From contig NZ_VFMK01000001.1 in assembly GCF_006715025.1 (NCBI RefSeq), forward strand, positions 4,774,001-4,838,000: a stretch of 64,000 nt of DNA, written 5' to 3'. The stretch comes from Serratia fonticola. GTDB taxonomy: Bacteria; Pseudomonadota; Gammaproteobacteria; Enterobacterales; Enterobacteriaceae. This document shows, piece by piece, positions 1 to 9,302 of the stretch; within the stretch, counting starts at the first letter, position 1, and each line of letters begins with the position of its first letter. The notes under the pieces were generated by a model that did no database searches, was not told where the DNA came from, and saw only the letters and a program-made list of their open reading frames with translations. A program made the position numbers and the translations under genes.

Positions 1-35
1 AATATGGGGGTGTACTAAAACCAATACATACACTC

Positions 36-52
36 AACAGGTCAGACCTCTT
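36..52. promoter_or_regulatory. FadR operator upstream of fadE
   Basis: The 17-mer AACAGGTCAGACCTCTT lies 19 bases before the fadE start. Its core, AGGTCaGACCT, is a perfect palindrome and fits the known FadR pattern (TGGTCNGACCA with outer AACA/TGTT bases). In E. coli FadR represses fatty-acid oxidation genes and releases DNA on binding long-chain acyl-CoA. The site is seen directly; its use by FadR is inferred from the match and the downstream gene. The promoter itself is largely cut off by the window edge. Confidence 0.75.
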
Positions 53-70
53 ACTACTTCGGAGCTTCTT

Positions 71-2527
71 ATGATGGTTCTTAGTATCGTTGTATTACTC
101 GCACTCATAGGGGTGCTGTTCTATCACCGAGTGAACCTCGCGCTCAGCAGCCTCCTCCTGCTGGCATATACGGCAGCCATGGGCACTATCGGCCTGTGGA
201 CTTACTGGATGCTGTTGCCGCTGGCGATCATTCTGCTGCCATTGAACATCGTTTCTCTGCGCCGCTCCCTGCTTTCTGCCCCGGCACTGCGTGCGTTCCG
301 TAAAGTGATGCCGCCGATGTCCACTACGGAAAAAGAAGCCATCGACGCTGGGACAACCTGGTGGGAAGGCGATCTGTTCCGCGGCCAGCCGGACTGGAAC
401 AAATTGCACAACTATCCACAGCCCAAGCTGACGGAAGAAGAGCAGGCCTTTATTGACGGCCCGGTAGAAGAAGCCTGCCGCATGGCCAATGACTTCCAGA
501 TCACCCACGAACTGGCCGATCTGCCGCCAGAGCTGTGGGCGTACCTGAAAGAACACCGTTTCTTCGCGATGATTATCAAAAAAGAGTACGGCGGCCTGGA
601 GTTCTCCCCTTATGCACAGGCTCGTGTCCTGCAAAAGCTGGCGGGCGTCTCCGGTATTCTGGCGATTACCGTGGGTGTACCTAACTCCCTCGGCCCAGGA
701 GAACTGCTGCAACATTACGGCACTGAAGAACAAAAAGATCACTATCTGCCAGGCCTGGCGCGCGGCGATGAAATTCCTTGTTTCGCACTGACCAGCCCTG
801 AGGCGGGTTCTGACGCCGGTGCAATCCCGGATGTCGGCACCGTTTGCATGGGCGAATGGCAAGGCAAGCAGGTGCTGGGTATGCGCCTAACCTGGAACAA
901 ACGCTACATTACGCTGGCACCTATCGCCACTGTTTTGGGCCTGGCCTTTAAGCTGTATGACCCGAACCGCCTGTTGAGCGACAACGAATCCCCAGGTATT
1001 ACCTGTGCGTTGATCCCAACCAATACCCCAGGGGTGGAAATTGGTAACCGCCATTTCCCACTGAACGTACCGTTCCAGAACGGCCCAACCCGTGGCAACG
1101 ACGTGTTCGTGCCGATCGATTACATCATTGGCGGGCCAAAAATGGCGGGTCAGGGCTGGCGTATGCTGGTTGAATGCTTGTCCGTTGGCCGTGGCATCAC
1201 CTTGCCTTCCAACTCGACCGGTAGCCTGAAGTCTGTCGCGCTGGCAACCGGCGCTTATGCTCACATCCGCCGTCAATTCAAAATCTCTATCGGTAAGATG
1301 GAAGGGATTGAAGAGCCACTGGCTCGCATCGCGGGTAACACCTATGTGATGGACGCCGCTGCCTCACTGATCACCTATGCCCTGATGCAAGGCGAAAAAC
1401 CGGCGGTTCTGTCAGCTATCGTGAAATACCATTGTACCCACCGTGGCCAACAGGCCATCATTGACGCCATGGATATCACTGGCGGTAAGGGGATCATGCT
1501 GGGTGAATCCAACTTCCTGGCACGCGCCTATCAGGGGGCACCGATTGCCATCACGGTTGAAGGGGCCAACATTCTGACCCGTACCATGATGATCTTCGGC
1601 CAGGGGGCAATCCGCTGCCATCCTTACGTTCTGAGCGAAATGGCAGCAGCACAGAGCAACGATCTGCATGCTTTTGATAAAGCCTTGTTCGGTCACCTTG
1701 GCCACGTGGGCAGCAGCAAAATGCGCAGCCTGTGGCTCGGCCTGACCAATGGCCGCACCAGCAGCACGCCAACCAAGGATGCAACCCGCCGCTACTATCA
1801 GCAATTGAACCGGCTGAGTGCCAACCTGGCATTGCTGTCTGACGTTTCGATGGGTGTGCTGGGGGGGAGTCTCAAACGCCGTGAACGCGTCTCGGCCCGG
1901 TTGGGTGACGTACTCAGCCAAATGTATCTGGCTTCCGCAACGCTGAAACGCTTTGAAGATGAAGGCCGCCAAAAAGAAGATCTGCCACTGGTTCACTGGG
2001 GCGTACAAGATTGTCTGAATCAGGCTGAACAAGCGTTGGACGACCTGCTGCGTAACTTCCCTAACCGCTTTATTGCCGGGGTGATGCGTCTGGTAGTGTT
2101 CCCATTTGGCCGCGTCCACACTGCGCCATCGGATAAGCTTGACCACCAGTTGGCGAAGATTATCCAGCAACCTTCGGCGACCCGCAGCCGCCTGGGCCGT
2201 GGCCAATATCTGACGCCAAGCCAGCATAACCCGGTCGGCCTGCTGGAAGCAGCATTGCTCGATGTGATGGCGGCTGAACCTATCCACCAGCGTCTGAGTA
2301 AACAGGCCGGCAAGAATCTGCCATTCACCCGCCTTGATCGCCTGGCACAACGTGCGCTTGATGAAGGCAAAATCAGCGCCGATGAAGCCAAAATCCTGGT
2401 GAAGGCAGAGGAGAGCCGTCTGCGTTCAATCAACGTTGAAGACTTCGAGCCTGACGCGTTGGCGGCGCAAAAGCCGGAAAAGCCGCTAAAGAAGGAAAAG
2501 CGCCTGCAGCAAACTGAAGCGGCATAG
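71..2527 (+). CDS. fadE: Acyl-CoA dehydrogenase FadE
   Basis: FadE performs the first dehydrogenation of fatty-acid beta-oxidation, acyl-CoA to trans-2-enoyl-CoA, with FAD, at the inner membrane. The 818-residue length matches the unusually long enterobacterial FadE. The first 60 or so residues are hydrophobic membrane segments (MVLSIVVLLALIGVLFY and a second stretch). The dehydrogenase core follows, with FALTSPEAGSDAG near residue 240 and an EGANILTR segment near residue 500. A long enterobacterial C-terminal extension ends in a lysine/glutamate-rich tail. The ATG is preceded by GGAG at 7 bases. A FadR site lies just upstream and a strong terminator just downstream, so the gene looks monocistronic. 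Identity is very secure. Confidence 0.97.
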   Translation: MMVLSIVVLLALIGVLFYHRVNLALSSLLLLAYTAAMGTIGLWTYWMLLPLAIILLPLNIVSLRRSLLSAPALRAFRKVMPPMSTTEKEAIDAGTTWWEGDLFRGQPDWNKLHNYPQPKLTEEEQAFIDGPVEEACRMANDFQITHELADLPPELWAYLKEHRFFAMIIKKEYGGLEFSPYAQARVLQKLAGVSGILAITVGVPNSLGPGELLQHYGTEEQKDHYLPGLARGDEIPCFALTSPEAGSDAGAIPDVGTVCMGEWQGKQVLGMRLTWNKRYITLAPIATVLGLAFKLYDPNRLLSDNESPGITCALIPTNTPGVEIGNRHFPLNVPFQNGPTRGNDVFVPIDYIIGGPKMAGQGWRMLVECLSVGRGITLPSNSTGSLKSVALATGAYAHIRRQFKISIGKMEGIEEPLARIAGNTYVMDAAASLITYALMQGEKPAVLSAIVKYHCTHRGQQAIIDAMDITGGKGIMLGESNFLARAYQGAPIAITVEGANILTRTMMIFGQGAIRCHPYVLSEMAAAQSNDLHAFDKALFGHLGHVGSSKMRSLWLGLTNGRTSSTPTKDATRRYYQQLNRLSANLALLSDVSMGVLGGSLKRRERVSARLGDVLSQMYLASATLKRFEDEGRQKEDLPLVHWGVQDCLNQAEQALDDLLRNFPNRFIAGVMRLVVFPFGRVHTAPSDKLDHQLAKIIQQPSATRSRLGRGQYLTPSQHNPVGLLEAALLDVMAAEPIHQRLSKQAGKNLPFTRLDRLAQRALDEGKISADEAKILVKAEESRLRSINVEDFEPDALAAQKPEKPLKKEKRLQQTEAA

Positions 2528-2550
2528 CGCATTACTTCCCTAAAACTGTT

Positions 2551-2579
2551 GAAGCCGGCATATTGCCGGCTTCTTTTTC
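2551..2579. terminator. Terminator after fadE, shared with the urease operon end
   Basis: A perfect 10-bp stem, GAAGCCGGCA with TGCCGGCTTC, closes a 3-base loop and is followed on the plus strand by TTTTTC. It lies between the convergent ends of fadE and the nickel permease gene. It has a T-tract only on the plus strand but may also slow transcripts coming from the urease side. Confidence 0.85.
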
Positions 2580-3621
2580 ATCCGTTGATCGCCAATTTGT
2601 CATAGCCGCGCAAACGGTAATTCACCATCGATATCAGCCAGCACACAATAAACAAACCGATAATCCAATACCCCATCTCGCCCAGATGTTCGTTTAACTG
2701 TGCGATGCGATCCCAGAGTGGCCCGGTCAACGCCAGCTTATTGGCGATCAGCCCCAGCGCCTCAATACCACCAATCAAAACGGCAATAATCACTGAAACT
2801 GCCGTAATCGTCATATTGTAATAGAGCTTACGAATCGGTTTGGAGAATGCCCAACCGTACGCGCCAATCATTACGAAGTTATCAATCGAATCAATCAGCA
2901 CCATCCCCGCAGCAAATAGCGCAGGAAATAGCATAATGCTCCAGAGGTTCATCCCATGCCCGGCACTGGCGGCTGAAATACCCAATAAACCGACTTCTGT
3001 GGCAGTATCAAATCCCAGTCCAAACAGAAAACCTACCAGATACATATGCCAGCTTTTATTCACCAGATTGAACAACGGACGAAAAATACGCGCCAGAACA
3101 CCACCATGATGGAGCACACTCTCCAAAGAACGATCCGATTTCAGTTCACCTCGCTTGACCTGACGGAAAGTTCGCCAAACGGAGATCAACACCAGTAAAT
3201 TGATCAATGCCACCATCAGCAGGAACAATGAAGAAACCAAGGTGCCGATCAGCCCGCCGGTTTCATGGAACCACCCCATTTGATTTCTGAACATCATGGC
3301 CGTTGCAGCAATAGCGACTGAAGCCAGTACAACAATCGTCGAATGACCGAGAGAAAAGAAGGTCCCCACGGCGACAGGCGTTTTCCCCTGCTGCATCAGT
3401 TTGCGCGTGACATTATCAATGGCCGCAATATGGTCGGCATCAACCGCATGGCGCAGCCCAAAACTGTATGCCAGCAGTGCTGTCCCCATCAGGGCAGTGT
3501 TATCACGAAAGACAAAGAATGCCATCAACCAGATAGCCACATTGGCCGCGAGCAACCCAAGCAACAGGTAAACCGCTCGCTGCCGGGCAGGACCGAAAAA
3601 GCCCGCTGAAGTTACAGCCAT
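2578..3621 (-). CDS. nixA: Nickel/cobalt permease of the NiCoT (HoxN/HupN/NixA) family
   Basis: A high-affinity nickel importer of the inner membrane that would supply Ni2+ for the urease encoded upstream. The protein has about eight hydrophobic segments and the family signature RHAVDADHIAAIDN in the second helix, plus later NiCoT motifs LGFDTATEVGLLG and LIDSIDNFVM. I chose the ATG at 3621 because AGGAG lies 8 bases before it; a GTG nine codons further upstream lacks such a site. This gives 347 residues, usual for the family. It is the last gene of the run ureABCEFGD-yut-nixA, an order known from Yersinia and Serratia. Cobalt transport cannot be excluded from sequence, but the urease context argues for nickel. 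Confidence 0.93.
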   Translation of the reverse strand: MAVTSAGFFGPARQRAVYLLLGLLAANVAIWLMAFFVFRDNTALMGTALLAYSFGLRHAVDADHIAAIDNVTRKLMQQGKTPVAVGTFFSLGHSTIVVLASVAIAATAMMFRNQMGWFHETGGLIGTLVSSLFLLMVALINLLVLISVWRTFRQVKRGELKSDRSLESVLHHGGVLARIFRPLFNLVNKSWHMYLVGFLFGLGFDTATEVGLLGISAASAGHGMNLWSIMLFPALFAAGMVLIDSIDNFVMIGAYGWAFSKPIRKLYYNMTITAVSVIIAVLIGGIEALGLIANKLALTGPLWDRIAQLNEHLGEMGYWIIGLFIVCWLISMVNYRLRGYDKLAING

Positions 3622-3689
3622 ACAAAACGCTCCTGTTTCATCAATCACAATAGAAAAGTCGTTGCCAAGAAACTATTGCTACTCGGGGA

Positions 3690-4652
3690 TTACCCCTCCT
3701 GATTGGCGATCAGAAACAACCAGGAGGCTAAAACAAACGGCATGGTTAACGAGGGAATACCCAACGGGCCCAACACTGTGTTGGTCGCCCCCTGGATCAG
3801 AACGGTAAAAATCACGCCAATTAACGTGTATATCAGAGAGCGCCAGCCAGGCTGATTGAACACAGAGCCGAGCGCTATCGCTGTCAGTACCGCGCTAAAG
3901 GCATACAGGCCTGCGGTGATAGATTGAAGATCGCCCCCCATCATCCCGGCGATCAAAACCGCCAGTAAAGCACCGAATAATCCCAACAACATGGCCCATA
4001 CCGAGGCCACAGCCAGCCCCAACAGCAGCAATCCTCCAGCGACGAGATTACTGAACAAAAAAACCTGTGATAATCCATGTAGTGCCCCCATAACCAGCTC
4101 AGAGATCCCCAGGAAGACTCTAGGGCCGGGATCGCCAGAGGGTATTGCCGCTATCAGCAGATGAGAGGGGTTGAAATGACCAAAAACATGACTGGCCAGT
4201 AACAGCGTCCAGGTAGTAAAAACAAAAGGAGCCGTTAACACGGAAAGCTTCCAGGGGGTGAACAATCGGGTCAGCCCAAGGGTGGCAATAACCGAGATCA
4301 GGCTGCTAAAAATAATGCCCGCCCACAGCAACGGTGACATAGCCAGGAACGTTGGCAATGCGGCTCCCACCAGGCAGCCGTTATAACCGTACAATCCAGC
4401 CCGCAGTGCAGCCCTGTCGCTAACGATAAGCGCGGCGCTACCCGTTGCCACCACCGTGCCTAACAGACAGCCAAAGGCAACCTGTGGCAGCCCTTCACCA
4501 TAAGCGCCAATAAATATCGCGACGAAAAAAAGCAATCCCGTCAGGGGATTATTCTGGAACATCACTTGCGAACAGCCGCGCAAAATCATATCCAGTGCGG
4601 CGACTGGCTGACTACGCGCACACAGTCCCATCCAATAACCTGTTGATGCCAT
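3690..4652 (-). CDS. yut: Urea transporter (UT/Yut family)
   Basis: A urea channel of the inner membrane that lets external urea reach the cytoplasmic urease. The 320 residues are almost wholly hydrophobic and show the two-fold internal repeat of the family: FQNNPLTGLLFFVAIF near the N-terminus and a related stretch in the second half, with TMPFVLASWLFL near the end. The ATG at 4652 is preceded by GGGAG at 6 bases, which is better than the upstream in-frame start. It lies between ureD and the nickel permease in one transcription unit, 19 bases downstream of ureD. Homologues occur at the same place in Yersinia urease loci. Confidence 0.92.
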   Translation of the reverse strand: MASTGYWMGLCARSQPVAALDMILRGCSQVMFQNNPLTGLLFFVAIFIGAYGEGLPQVAFGCLLGTVVATGSAALIVSDRAALRAGLYGYNGCLVGAALPTFLAMSPLLWAGIIFSSLISVIATLGLTRLFTPWKLSVLTAPFVFTTWTLLLASHVFGHFNPSHLLIAAIPSGDPGPRVFLGISELVMGALHGLSQVFLFSNLVAGGLLLLGLAVASVWAMLLGLFGALLAVLIAGMMGGDLQSITAGLYAFSAVLTAIALGSVFNQPGWRSLIYTLIGVIFTVLIQGATNTVLGPLGIPSLTMPFVLASWLFLIANQEG

Positions 4653-4671
4653 ATCCGCTCCCTGCAAAAAA

Positions 4672-5619
4672 TTAGCGCCAGATAAAGGGCTCCGGCAGCG
4701 TCACCCCGAGGATTTCTTCCCGCGCGATGCGCCAGAACCCTCTGATGGCCGCCTTAACTTGATGAGACTCCTTCCCCAGCGCCTTGAAGATCAGGCCACA
4801 GTCGTTAGGCAAACGGCTAACGCCGCTGGCTATGCCTGCCACCGCGTCATAACAAGGGGAAATACGCGCCAAGATACGCGCATGATGCGTAACTGGCGTC
4901 AGCAGGATCACATTGCCAAAGACATCAAACGGCCCCATCACGCCAACCGAGCTCAGCGGCTGCTTTCTGGGCTCCAACACATAGCGCTCGGTAAACAACG
5001 GCTTACCATCAGGGTAACAGGCACTGATACGTGAGGAATAAACGTCAAAGTTAAAACCACCATCAGCCTGATGGTATTTTCGCCCTGACATCAGGATTTC
5101 GGAAAAAAGGAGCGTTGCCGTCGGATGCAGGGTGATACGGGTATCCGTAATAAAGCGTGAACCACTATGGGGGATCACTGGATCGGGCATCACTTCCAGG
5201 TAGCCCTCCTGCTCAATATTTAATGTCTGTATTTGTGCCGCGTAATTGTTTTCCATGGCGTGGATCTTGGTGGCCGACTGGGTTGTTACATGCCCTGATG
5301 CCTGGGGGGCCACATGGATATCCATCGCCAGACGATCCCCCTGCAGCACACAACCAGAGGTAGAAATAACAAAAACACAGGGCATTTGTGGCAACATCTC
5401 ATCCCAGTACAGCGCACGCTGTACCAGAAAAGGCACCCGTCGCTCCATCTGCGCCAGCACGCTACGTTGCCCACGCAAAGCGAAACCCAAACGCAGATAG
5501 CCGCTTTTACCCGTGCTACCACTGGCCATTTGCGGTGGTTCATCCTGATAAAACATCAGCTCCGGTGCCGAATCTCCAAGCTGATTAACCCGCACACCGG
5601 CTTCGCTGACCGACGTCAT
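4672..5619 (-). CDS. ureD: Urease accessory protein UreD (UreH)
   Basis: UreD forms the apo-urease maturation complex with UreF and UreG and conducts nickel to the active site. The 315-residue protein has the family hallmarks LRLGFALRGQRSVLAQMERRV near the N-terminus (tripartite hydrophobic/basic region), VISTSGCVLQGDRL in the first third and RYVLEPRK further on. Its ATG overlaps the ureG stop codon as ATGA, implying translational coupling. Placement after ureG, rather than before ureA, is the Yersinia-type order. Confidence 0.96.
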   Translation of the reverse strand: MTSVSEAGVRVNQLGDSAPELMFYQDEPPQMASGSTGKSGYLRLGFALRGQRSVLAQMERRVPFLVQRALYWDEMLPQMPCVFVISTSGCVLQGDRLAMDIHVAPQASGHVTTQSATKIHAMENNYAAQIQTLNIEQEGYLEVMPDPVIPHSGSRFITDTRITLHPTATLLFSEILMSGRKYHQADGGFNFDVYSSRISACYPDGKPLFTERYVLEPRKQPLSSVGVMGPFDVFGNVILLTPVTHHARILARISPCYDAVAGIASGVSRLPNDCGLIFKALGKESHQVKAAIRGFWRIAREEILGVTLPEPFIWR

Positions 5620-6251
5620 GAGACCACCTGAGCACCGTGGGTAAACAAAAAGTCACGCATGATCATGTCAACCAACTCATCGATACCCTCACCCGTTTTG
5701 CAGTTGGTGAGAATATAAGGTCGCTCCCCACGCACCACGCGGGTATCGTGCTCCATCACCTCCAGACTGGCCCCAACATAAGGCGCCAGATCGATTTTAT
5801 TGATCACCAGAATATCGGCCTGTACCAATCCTGGCCCGTTCTTGCGGGGGATCTTTTCCCCTTCGGCAACGTCAATGACATAAATATAAAAGTCCGCCAG
5901 TGCCGGGCTGAAAGTCAGCGTCAGATTATCGCCACCACTTTCAATCATCACCAGGTCGCTGTCCGGAAAGCGCATCTCCATCTCCTCGACCGCGGCGATA
6001 TTCATACTGGGATCTTCACGTACCGCGGTATGTGGACACGCCCCGGTTTCAACTCCCAGAATTTTCTCTTCATCCAGAATGCCTTTAAGCGTTCGCTTCA
6101 CCTGTTTGGCATCTTCGGTTGTCACAATATCGTTAGTGATAATTAATGGGCTGATACCACGCTCAATCAGGCGTGGCGTAATCACTTCAATAATCGCGGT
6201 TTTGCCTGAGCCCACTGGCCCACCGATGCCAATGCGGGTAATTTTTTTCAC
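5616..6251 (-). CDS. ureG: Urease accessory GTPase UreG
   Basis: A SIMIBI-class GTPase that powers insertion of nickel into apo-urease. The P-loop GGPVGSGKTA lies at residues 9-18. The metal-binding CPH element is present in the context ETGACPHTAVREDPS near residue 70. A second set of nucleotide-binding motifs, ESGGDNLTLTFSP and VINKIDLAP, follows. At 211 residues it is of normal length. It overlaps ureD by 4 bases downstream and is separated from ureF by 23 bases. Confidence 0.97.
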   Translation of the reverse strand: MKKITRIGIGGPVGSGKTAIIEVITPRLIERGISPLIITNDIVTTEDAKQVKRTLKGILDEEKILGVETGACPHTAVREDPSMNIAAVEEMEMRFPDSDLVMIESGGDNLTLTFSPALADFYIYVIDVAEGEKIPRKNGPGLVQADILVINKIDLAPYVGASLEVMEHDTRVVRGERPYILTNCKTGEGIDELVDMIMRDFLFTHGAQVVS

Positions 6252-6274
6252 AGAAATTCCTTATTGAGTCATAT

Positions 6275-6961
6275 TCAGTTGCTGAATAATCGGGTAAAAG
6301 CGCCTACGTGCAACGCCGCCAACACATCGGTAACCGGCGCATAGGACGCCATCTGCTCAATGCCGCCCTGTTCGGCACTGTCACAAAACTGCTCAATCTC
6401 CTGGTTGAGTTGGAACAGAATGCGTTGAGTATCGATATGGGTTACGCGCATCAGGCGCATAGCGGCACTCAGGATCGTCATGGCGACCCCATATTGCTGC
6501 ATCACGATCACCTCCCTTGGGCTAGCGCCCAGCAGGGTCATCACTACGGCTTGTGTTATGGGATACGTGCCAGCCGCCTGCCCGGATTTGATTTGCGCCA
6601 ACCACCATTCCACCAAAGGATCGCTGACGACGGACAGCGCCATTTCCGCCAGCTTTTTCCCCATCCTCGTCACCATCAGGCGGCTTTCTTCATTCAGCTT
6701 GCGGTTGAACAACGCCCAGTCGCTGCTGATAACGTCATCGCGATTACCAGCCTCCAGAGCCTTACAGGCCGCCACGACCGCACGACCATCCCCACCGGCA
6801 GCCTGTAGCAAGGCGGTATGCGTAAAGTCCTTCAGACTCGCGACATCATGTACGATGCCCGCCTGAATCGCCGACTCAACGCCATTAGAGAAGGCAAAAG
6901 CCCCAACCGGCAGCACCGAATCCGCAAATTGCAGCATCCTGATTAAGCGGAGATCGTTCAT
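6275..6961 (-). CDS. ureF: Urease accessory protein UreF
   Basis: UreF bridges UreD and UreG in the maturation complex and is thought to control GTPase activity. The 228-residue all-helical protein begins with LRLMRMLQ-like sequence (here LRLIRMLQFADSVLPVGAFAFSNGVESA), typical of the family, and carries FNRKLNEESRLMVTRMGKKL in the middle. Its ATG overlaps the ureE stop by 4 bases. Identity is supported by both motifs and operon position. Confidence 0.95.
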   Translation of the reverse strand: MNDLRLIRMLQFADSVLPVGAFAFSNGVESAIQAGIVHDVASLKDFTHTALLQAAGGDGRAVVAACKALEAGNRDDVISSDWALFNRKLNEESRLMVTRMGKKLAEMALSVVSDPLVEWWLAQIKSGQAAGTYPITQAVVMTLLGASPREVIVMQQYGVAMTILSAAMRLMRVTHIDTQRILFQLNQEIEQFCDSAEQGGIEQMASYAPVTDVLAALHVGAFTRLFSN

Positions 6962-7554
6962 TTCAGTTTGATGACATGCTGGCCAAGGAAGGCATTTTCG
7001 ACGTGGACGTGGGTGGCAGAATCCTCCGCGCCACCAAACAGCAGACGCGCCTCCGCCTGGGATAATTGAGGCAGGATGCTCTCACCTTTCACAAAAGAGT
7101 AAGGCAACGCATGGAAACCATGCGTTTTCATCACCGAATCCATCACCTTGGTTGCCACCGTCAACGGGATAAAGATCTGATCGCCTTTAATCACCGATTT
7201 CCAATGTTGGTTGCCCAAAGCATGGCCCAGTTCAAAACTGGTTTTCATCACCGTGGCCACATCGGCGGTGAGCAACGATCGTAAATGAATCACCATCACG
7301 TCGCGCAGAGACATTTGCACCACGACAGCACGCTGATGCCCCTCATCCCATAACAGAATATCGCCATCCGCCAATACCTGATTGCGATCGAGGGAAATCC
7401 CCAGATCCAGCCCATCACGCGTTAATTTGCGGCAACGACTCTTCTGAGCCTCCCATTGCGACAATGCCAGGACGTCCAGCGTGATATTCTGTAATCGTTG
7501 CTGCCAACTGGCGTCTTTTTTAATGTTGCCGAGTATCTTTTCAATGACAATCAT
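6958..7554 (-). CDS. ureE: Urease nickel chaperone UreE
   Basis: UreE binds and delivers nickel to the UreDFG complex. The 198-residue protein has the N-terminal peptide-binding domain (residues 1 to about 75) with SLDRNQVLADGDILLWDEG and the C-terminal metal-binding domain with FELGHALGNQHWKSVIKGDQIFIP, where the conserved metal histidine falls in the GNQHW segment. The last residues, VHVENAFLGQHVIKLK, contain only isolated histidines. There is no long histidine-rich tail of the kind known from Klebsiella UreE. The gene lies 12 bases after ureC and overlaps ureF. Confidence 0.95.
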   Translation of the reverse strand: MIVIEKILGNIKKDASWQQRLQNITLDVLALSQWEAQKSRCRKLTRDGLDLGISLDRNQVLADGDILLWDEGHQRAVVVQMSLRDVMVIHLRSLLTADVATVMKTSFELGHALGNQHWKSVIKGDQIFIPLTVATKVMDSVMKTHGFHALPYSFVKGESILPQLSQAEARLLFGGAEDSATHVHVENAFLGQHVIKLK

Positions 7555-7566
7555 CGGTGCAGCCTC

Positions 7567-9282
7567 CTAGCTGAAAAAATAGCGCTGGTTCAGCACCGCG
7601 GTTTTCACCGGCTTGACGGTGGCATGTACGCCATTGACTTTGACGGCAAAGGTTTCCGGATCCACCTCAATGGCGGGTGTTTCCGCATTGCGTACCATGT
7701 CCTGCTTTGAGATCGCCCGGCAGTTGTGTACCGCCATCACCTGGCGTTCCAAAGCCAGTTTTTCTTTAATATCGCTATCCAGTGCCGCTTTAGAAACAAA
7801 AGTGACGCAGGTTTCCTGCAAAGATTTCCCCATGGCACCGAACATCGGCCGGTAGAACGTCGGCTGTGGCGTCGGCAGTGAAGCATTGGGATCGCCCATC
7901 ACCGCCCAGTTGATCATGCCGCCTTTTATCACCAGCTTCGGCTTGGCACCGAAGAAGCGCGGCTCCCACAACACCAGATCTGCCATCTTGCCAACTTCAA
8001 TCGAACCCAGAACATGGCTGATCCCCTGGGCTATCGCCGGGTTGATGGTGATTTTTGCCACATAGCGCAGCACCCGGAAATTATCATTATGTTCCGCATC
8101 CTCTGGGAGTTTGCCGCGCGCCATTTTCATGGCATGAGCCGTTTGCATCACCCGCAACCAGTTTTCCCCAACGCGCCCCATCGCCTGAGAATCACTGGAA
8201 AACATCGACAGCACGCCCATATCGTGCAGCACATTTTCTGCGGCTATCGTTTCAGGGCGTACCCGACTTTCCGAGAAGGCGACGTCGGCAGGCACATTGG
8301 GATTGAGGTTATGACAAACCATAATCATGTCGAACAATTCCGCCTGGCTGTTAATACCGAAAGGTAACGTCGGATTGGTCGAGCTGGGCAACACGTTCAT
8401 CTGTGCGGCAACCTTGATGATATCCGGCGAGTGTCCGCCACCCGCCCCTTCAGTATGGAAGGTGTGAATGGTCCGGCCTTCAAACGCGTCGATGGTGTCC
8501 TCAACATAGCCGCCCTCATTCAGGCTATCGGTGTGTACCGCCACCTGAATATCCATGTCATCCGCCACCCGCAAAGCATTGCGCAGCGCTGAATTGGTCG
8601 CGCCCCAGTCTTCGTGTACTTTCAGCCCGACCACCCCGGCGTTGATTTGCTCGATCAATGGCAACGCATGAGAGGCATGGCCTTTGCCTAATATCCCTAC
8701 GTTGACCGGTAGCCCCTCAAACGCTCGCAGCATACGATGAATATGCCAGGGACCAGCGGTGACGGTGGTGCCGTTAGAACCATCAGTGGGTCCGACTCCG
8801 CCTCCAAAAAAAGTAGTCACGCCGTTGGATAACGCGTGCTCTGCCTGTTGCGGTGAAATAAAATGAATATGAGTATCGATACCTGCTGCGGTCAAAATCA
8901 GATGTTCGCCCGAAATGGCGTCAGTGCTGACACCAACTACCATGCCTGGCGTGACGCCATCCATCATGCCGGGATTGCCGCTTTTGCCTATACCGACAAT
9001 AAGACCATTTTTGATCCCGACATCGGCTTTTATCACCCCTTGTCGCGCATCCAGAATGGTGACATTGGTGATGACCAGATCCAGCACATTTTCGCTGGTC
9101 ATCCGGTTGTCGGCTCCCATTCCGTCGCGCAAGGATTTTCCTCCACCGTAAACGGATTCCTCGCCATAGCCTCGCAGATCTTTTTCTATCTCAATAAACA
9201 ACTGGGTATCACCCAGGCGAATTTTATCACCTGTTGTTGGCCCGAACAGCCCTGCATATTCCTGTCTGGAAATCGTTGGCAT
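7567..9282 (-). CDS. ureC: Urease alpha subunit UreC
   Basis: The catalytic subunit of urease, which hydrolyses urea to ammonia and carbamate at a di-nickel centre. All active-site elements are visible in the 571 residues: the first nickel histidines in DTHIHFI (near residue 136), the lysine that becomes carbamylated in GVVGLKVHEDWGATNS (near residue 220), further ligands in IHTFHTEGAGGGHSPD, the flap cysteine/histidine region VCHNLNP, and the metal aspartate in MFSSDSQAMGRVGE. Separate alpha, beta and gamma subunits are the usual enterobacterial arrangement. It follows ureB by 20 bases and should encode an active enzyme. Confidence 0.98.
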   Translation of the reverse strand: MPTISRQEYAGLFGPTTGDKIRLGDTQLFIEIEKDLRGYGEESVYGGGKSLRDGMGADNRMTSENVLDLVITNVTILDARQGVIKADVGIKNGLIVGIGKSGNPGMMDGVTPGMVVGVSTDAISGEHLILTAAGIDTHIHFISPQQAEHALSNGVTTFFGGGVGPTDGSNGTTVTAGPWHIHRMLRAFEGLPVNVGILGKGHASHALPLIEQINAGVVGLKVHEDWGATNSALRNALRVADDMDIQVAVHTDSLNEGGYVEDTIDAFEGRTIHTFHTEGAGGGHSPDIIKVAAQMNVLPSSTNPTLPFGINSQAELFDMIMVCHNLNPNVPADVAFSESRVRPETIAAENVLHDMGVLSMFSSDSQAMGRVGENWLRVMQTAHAMKMARGKLPEDAEHNDNFRVLRYVAKITINPAIAQGISHVLGSIEVGKMADLVLWEPRFFGAKPKLVIKGGMINWAVMGDPNASLPTPQPTFYRPMFGAMGKSLQETCVTFVSKAALDSDIKEKLALERQVMAVHNCRAISKQDMVRNAETPAIEVDPETFAVKVNGVHATVKPVKTAVLNQRYFFS

Positions 9283-9302
9283 TGTTATTTCCTTTATCTG
9301 TA

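Noticed and set aside
95..862. A 255-codon antisense frame in fadE
   Set aside because: It is the shadow of a GC-rich, well-conserved gene; no ribosome-binding site and no family resemblance. The same applies to the 312-codon antisense frame at 1412-2350.
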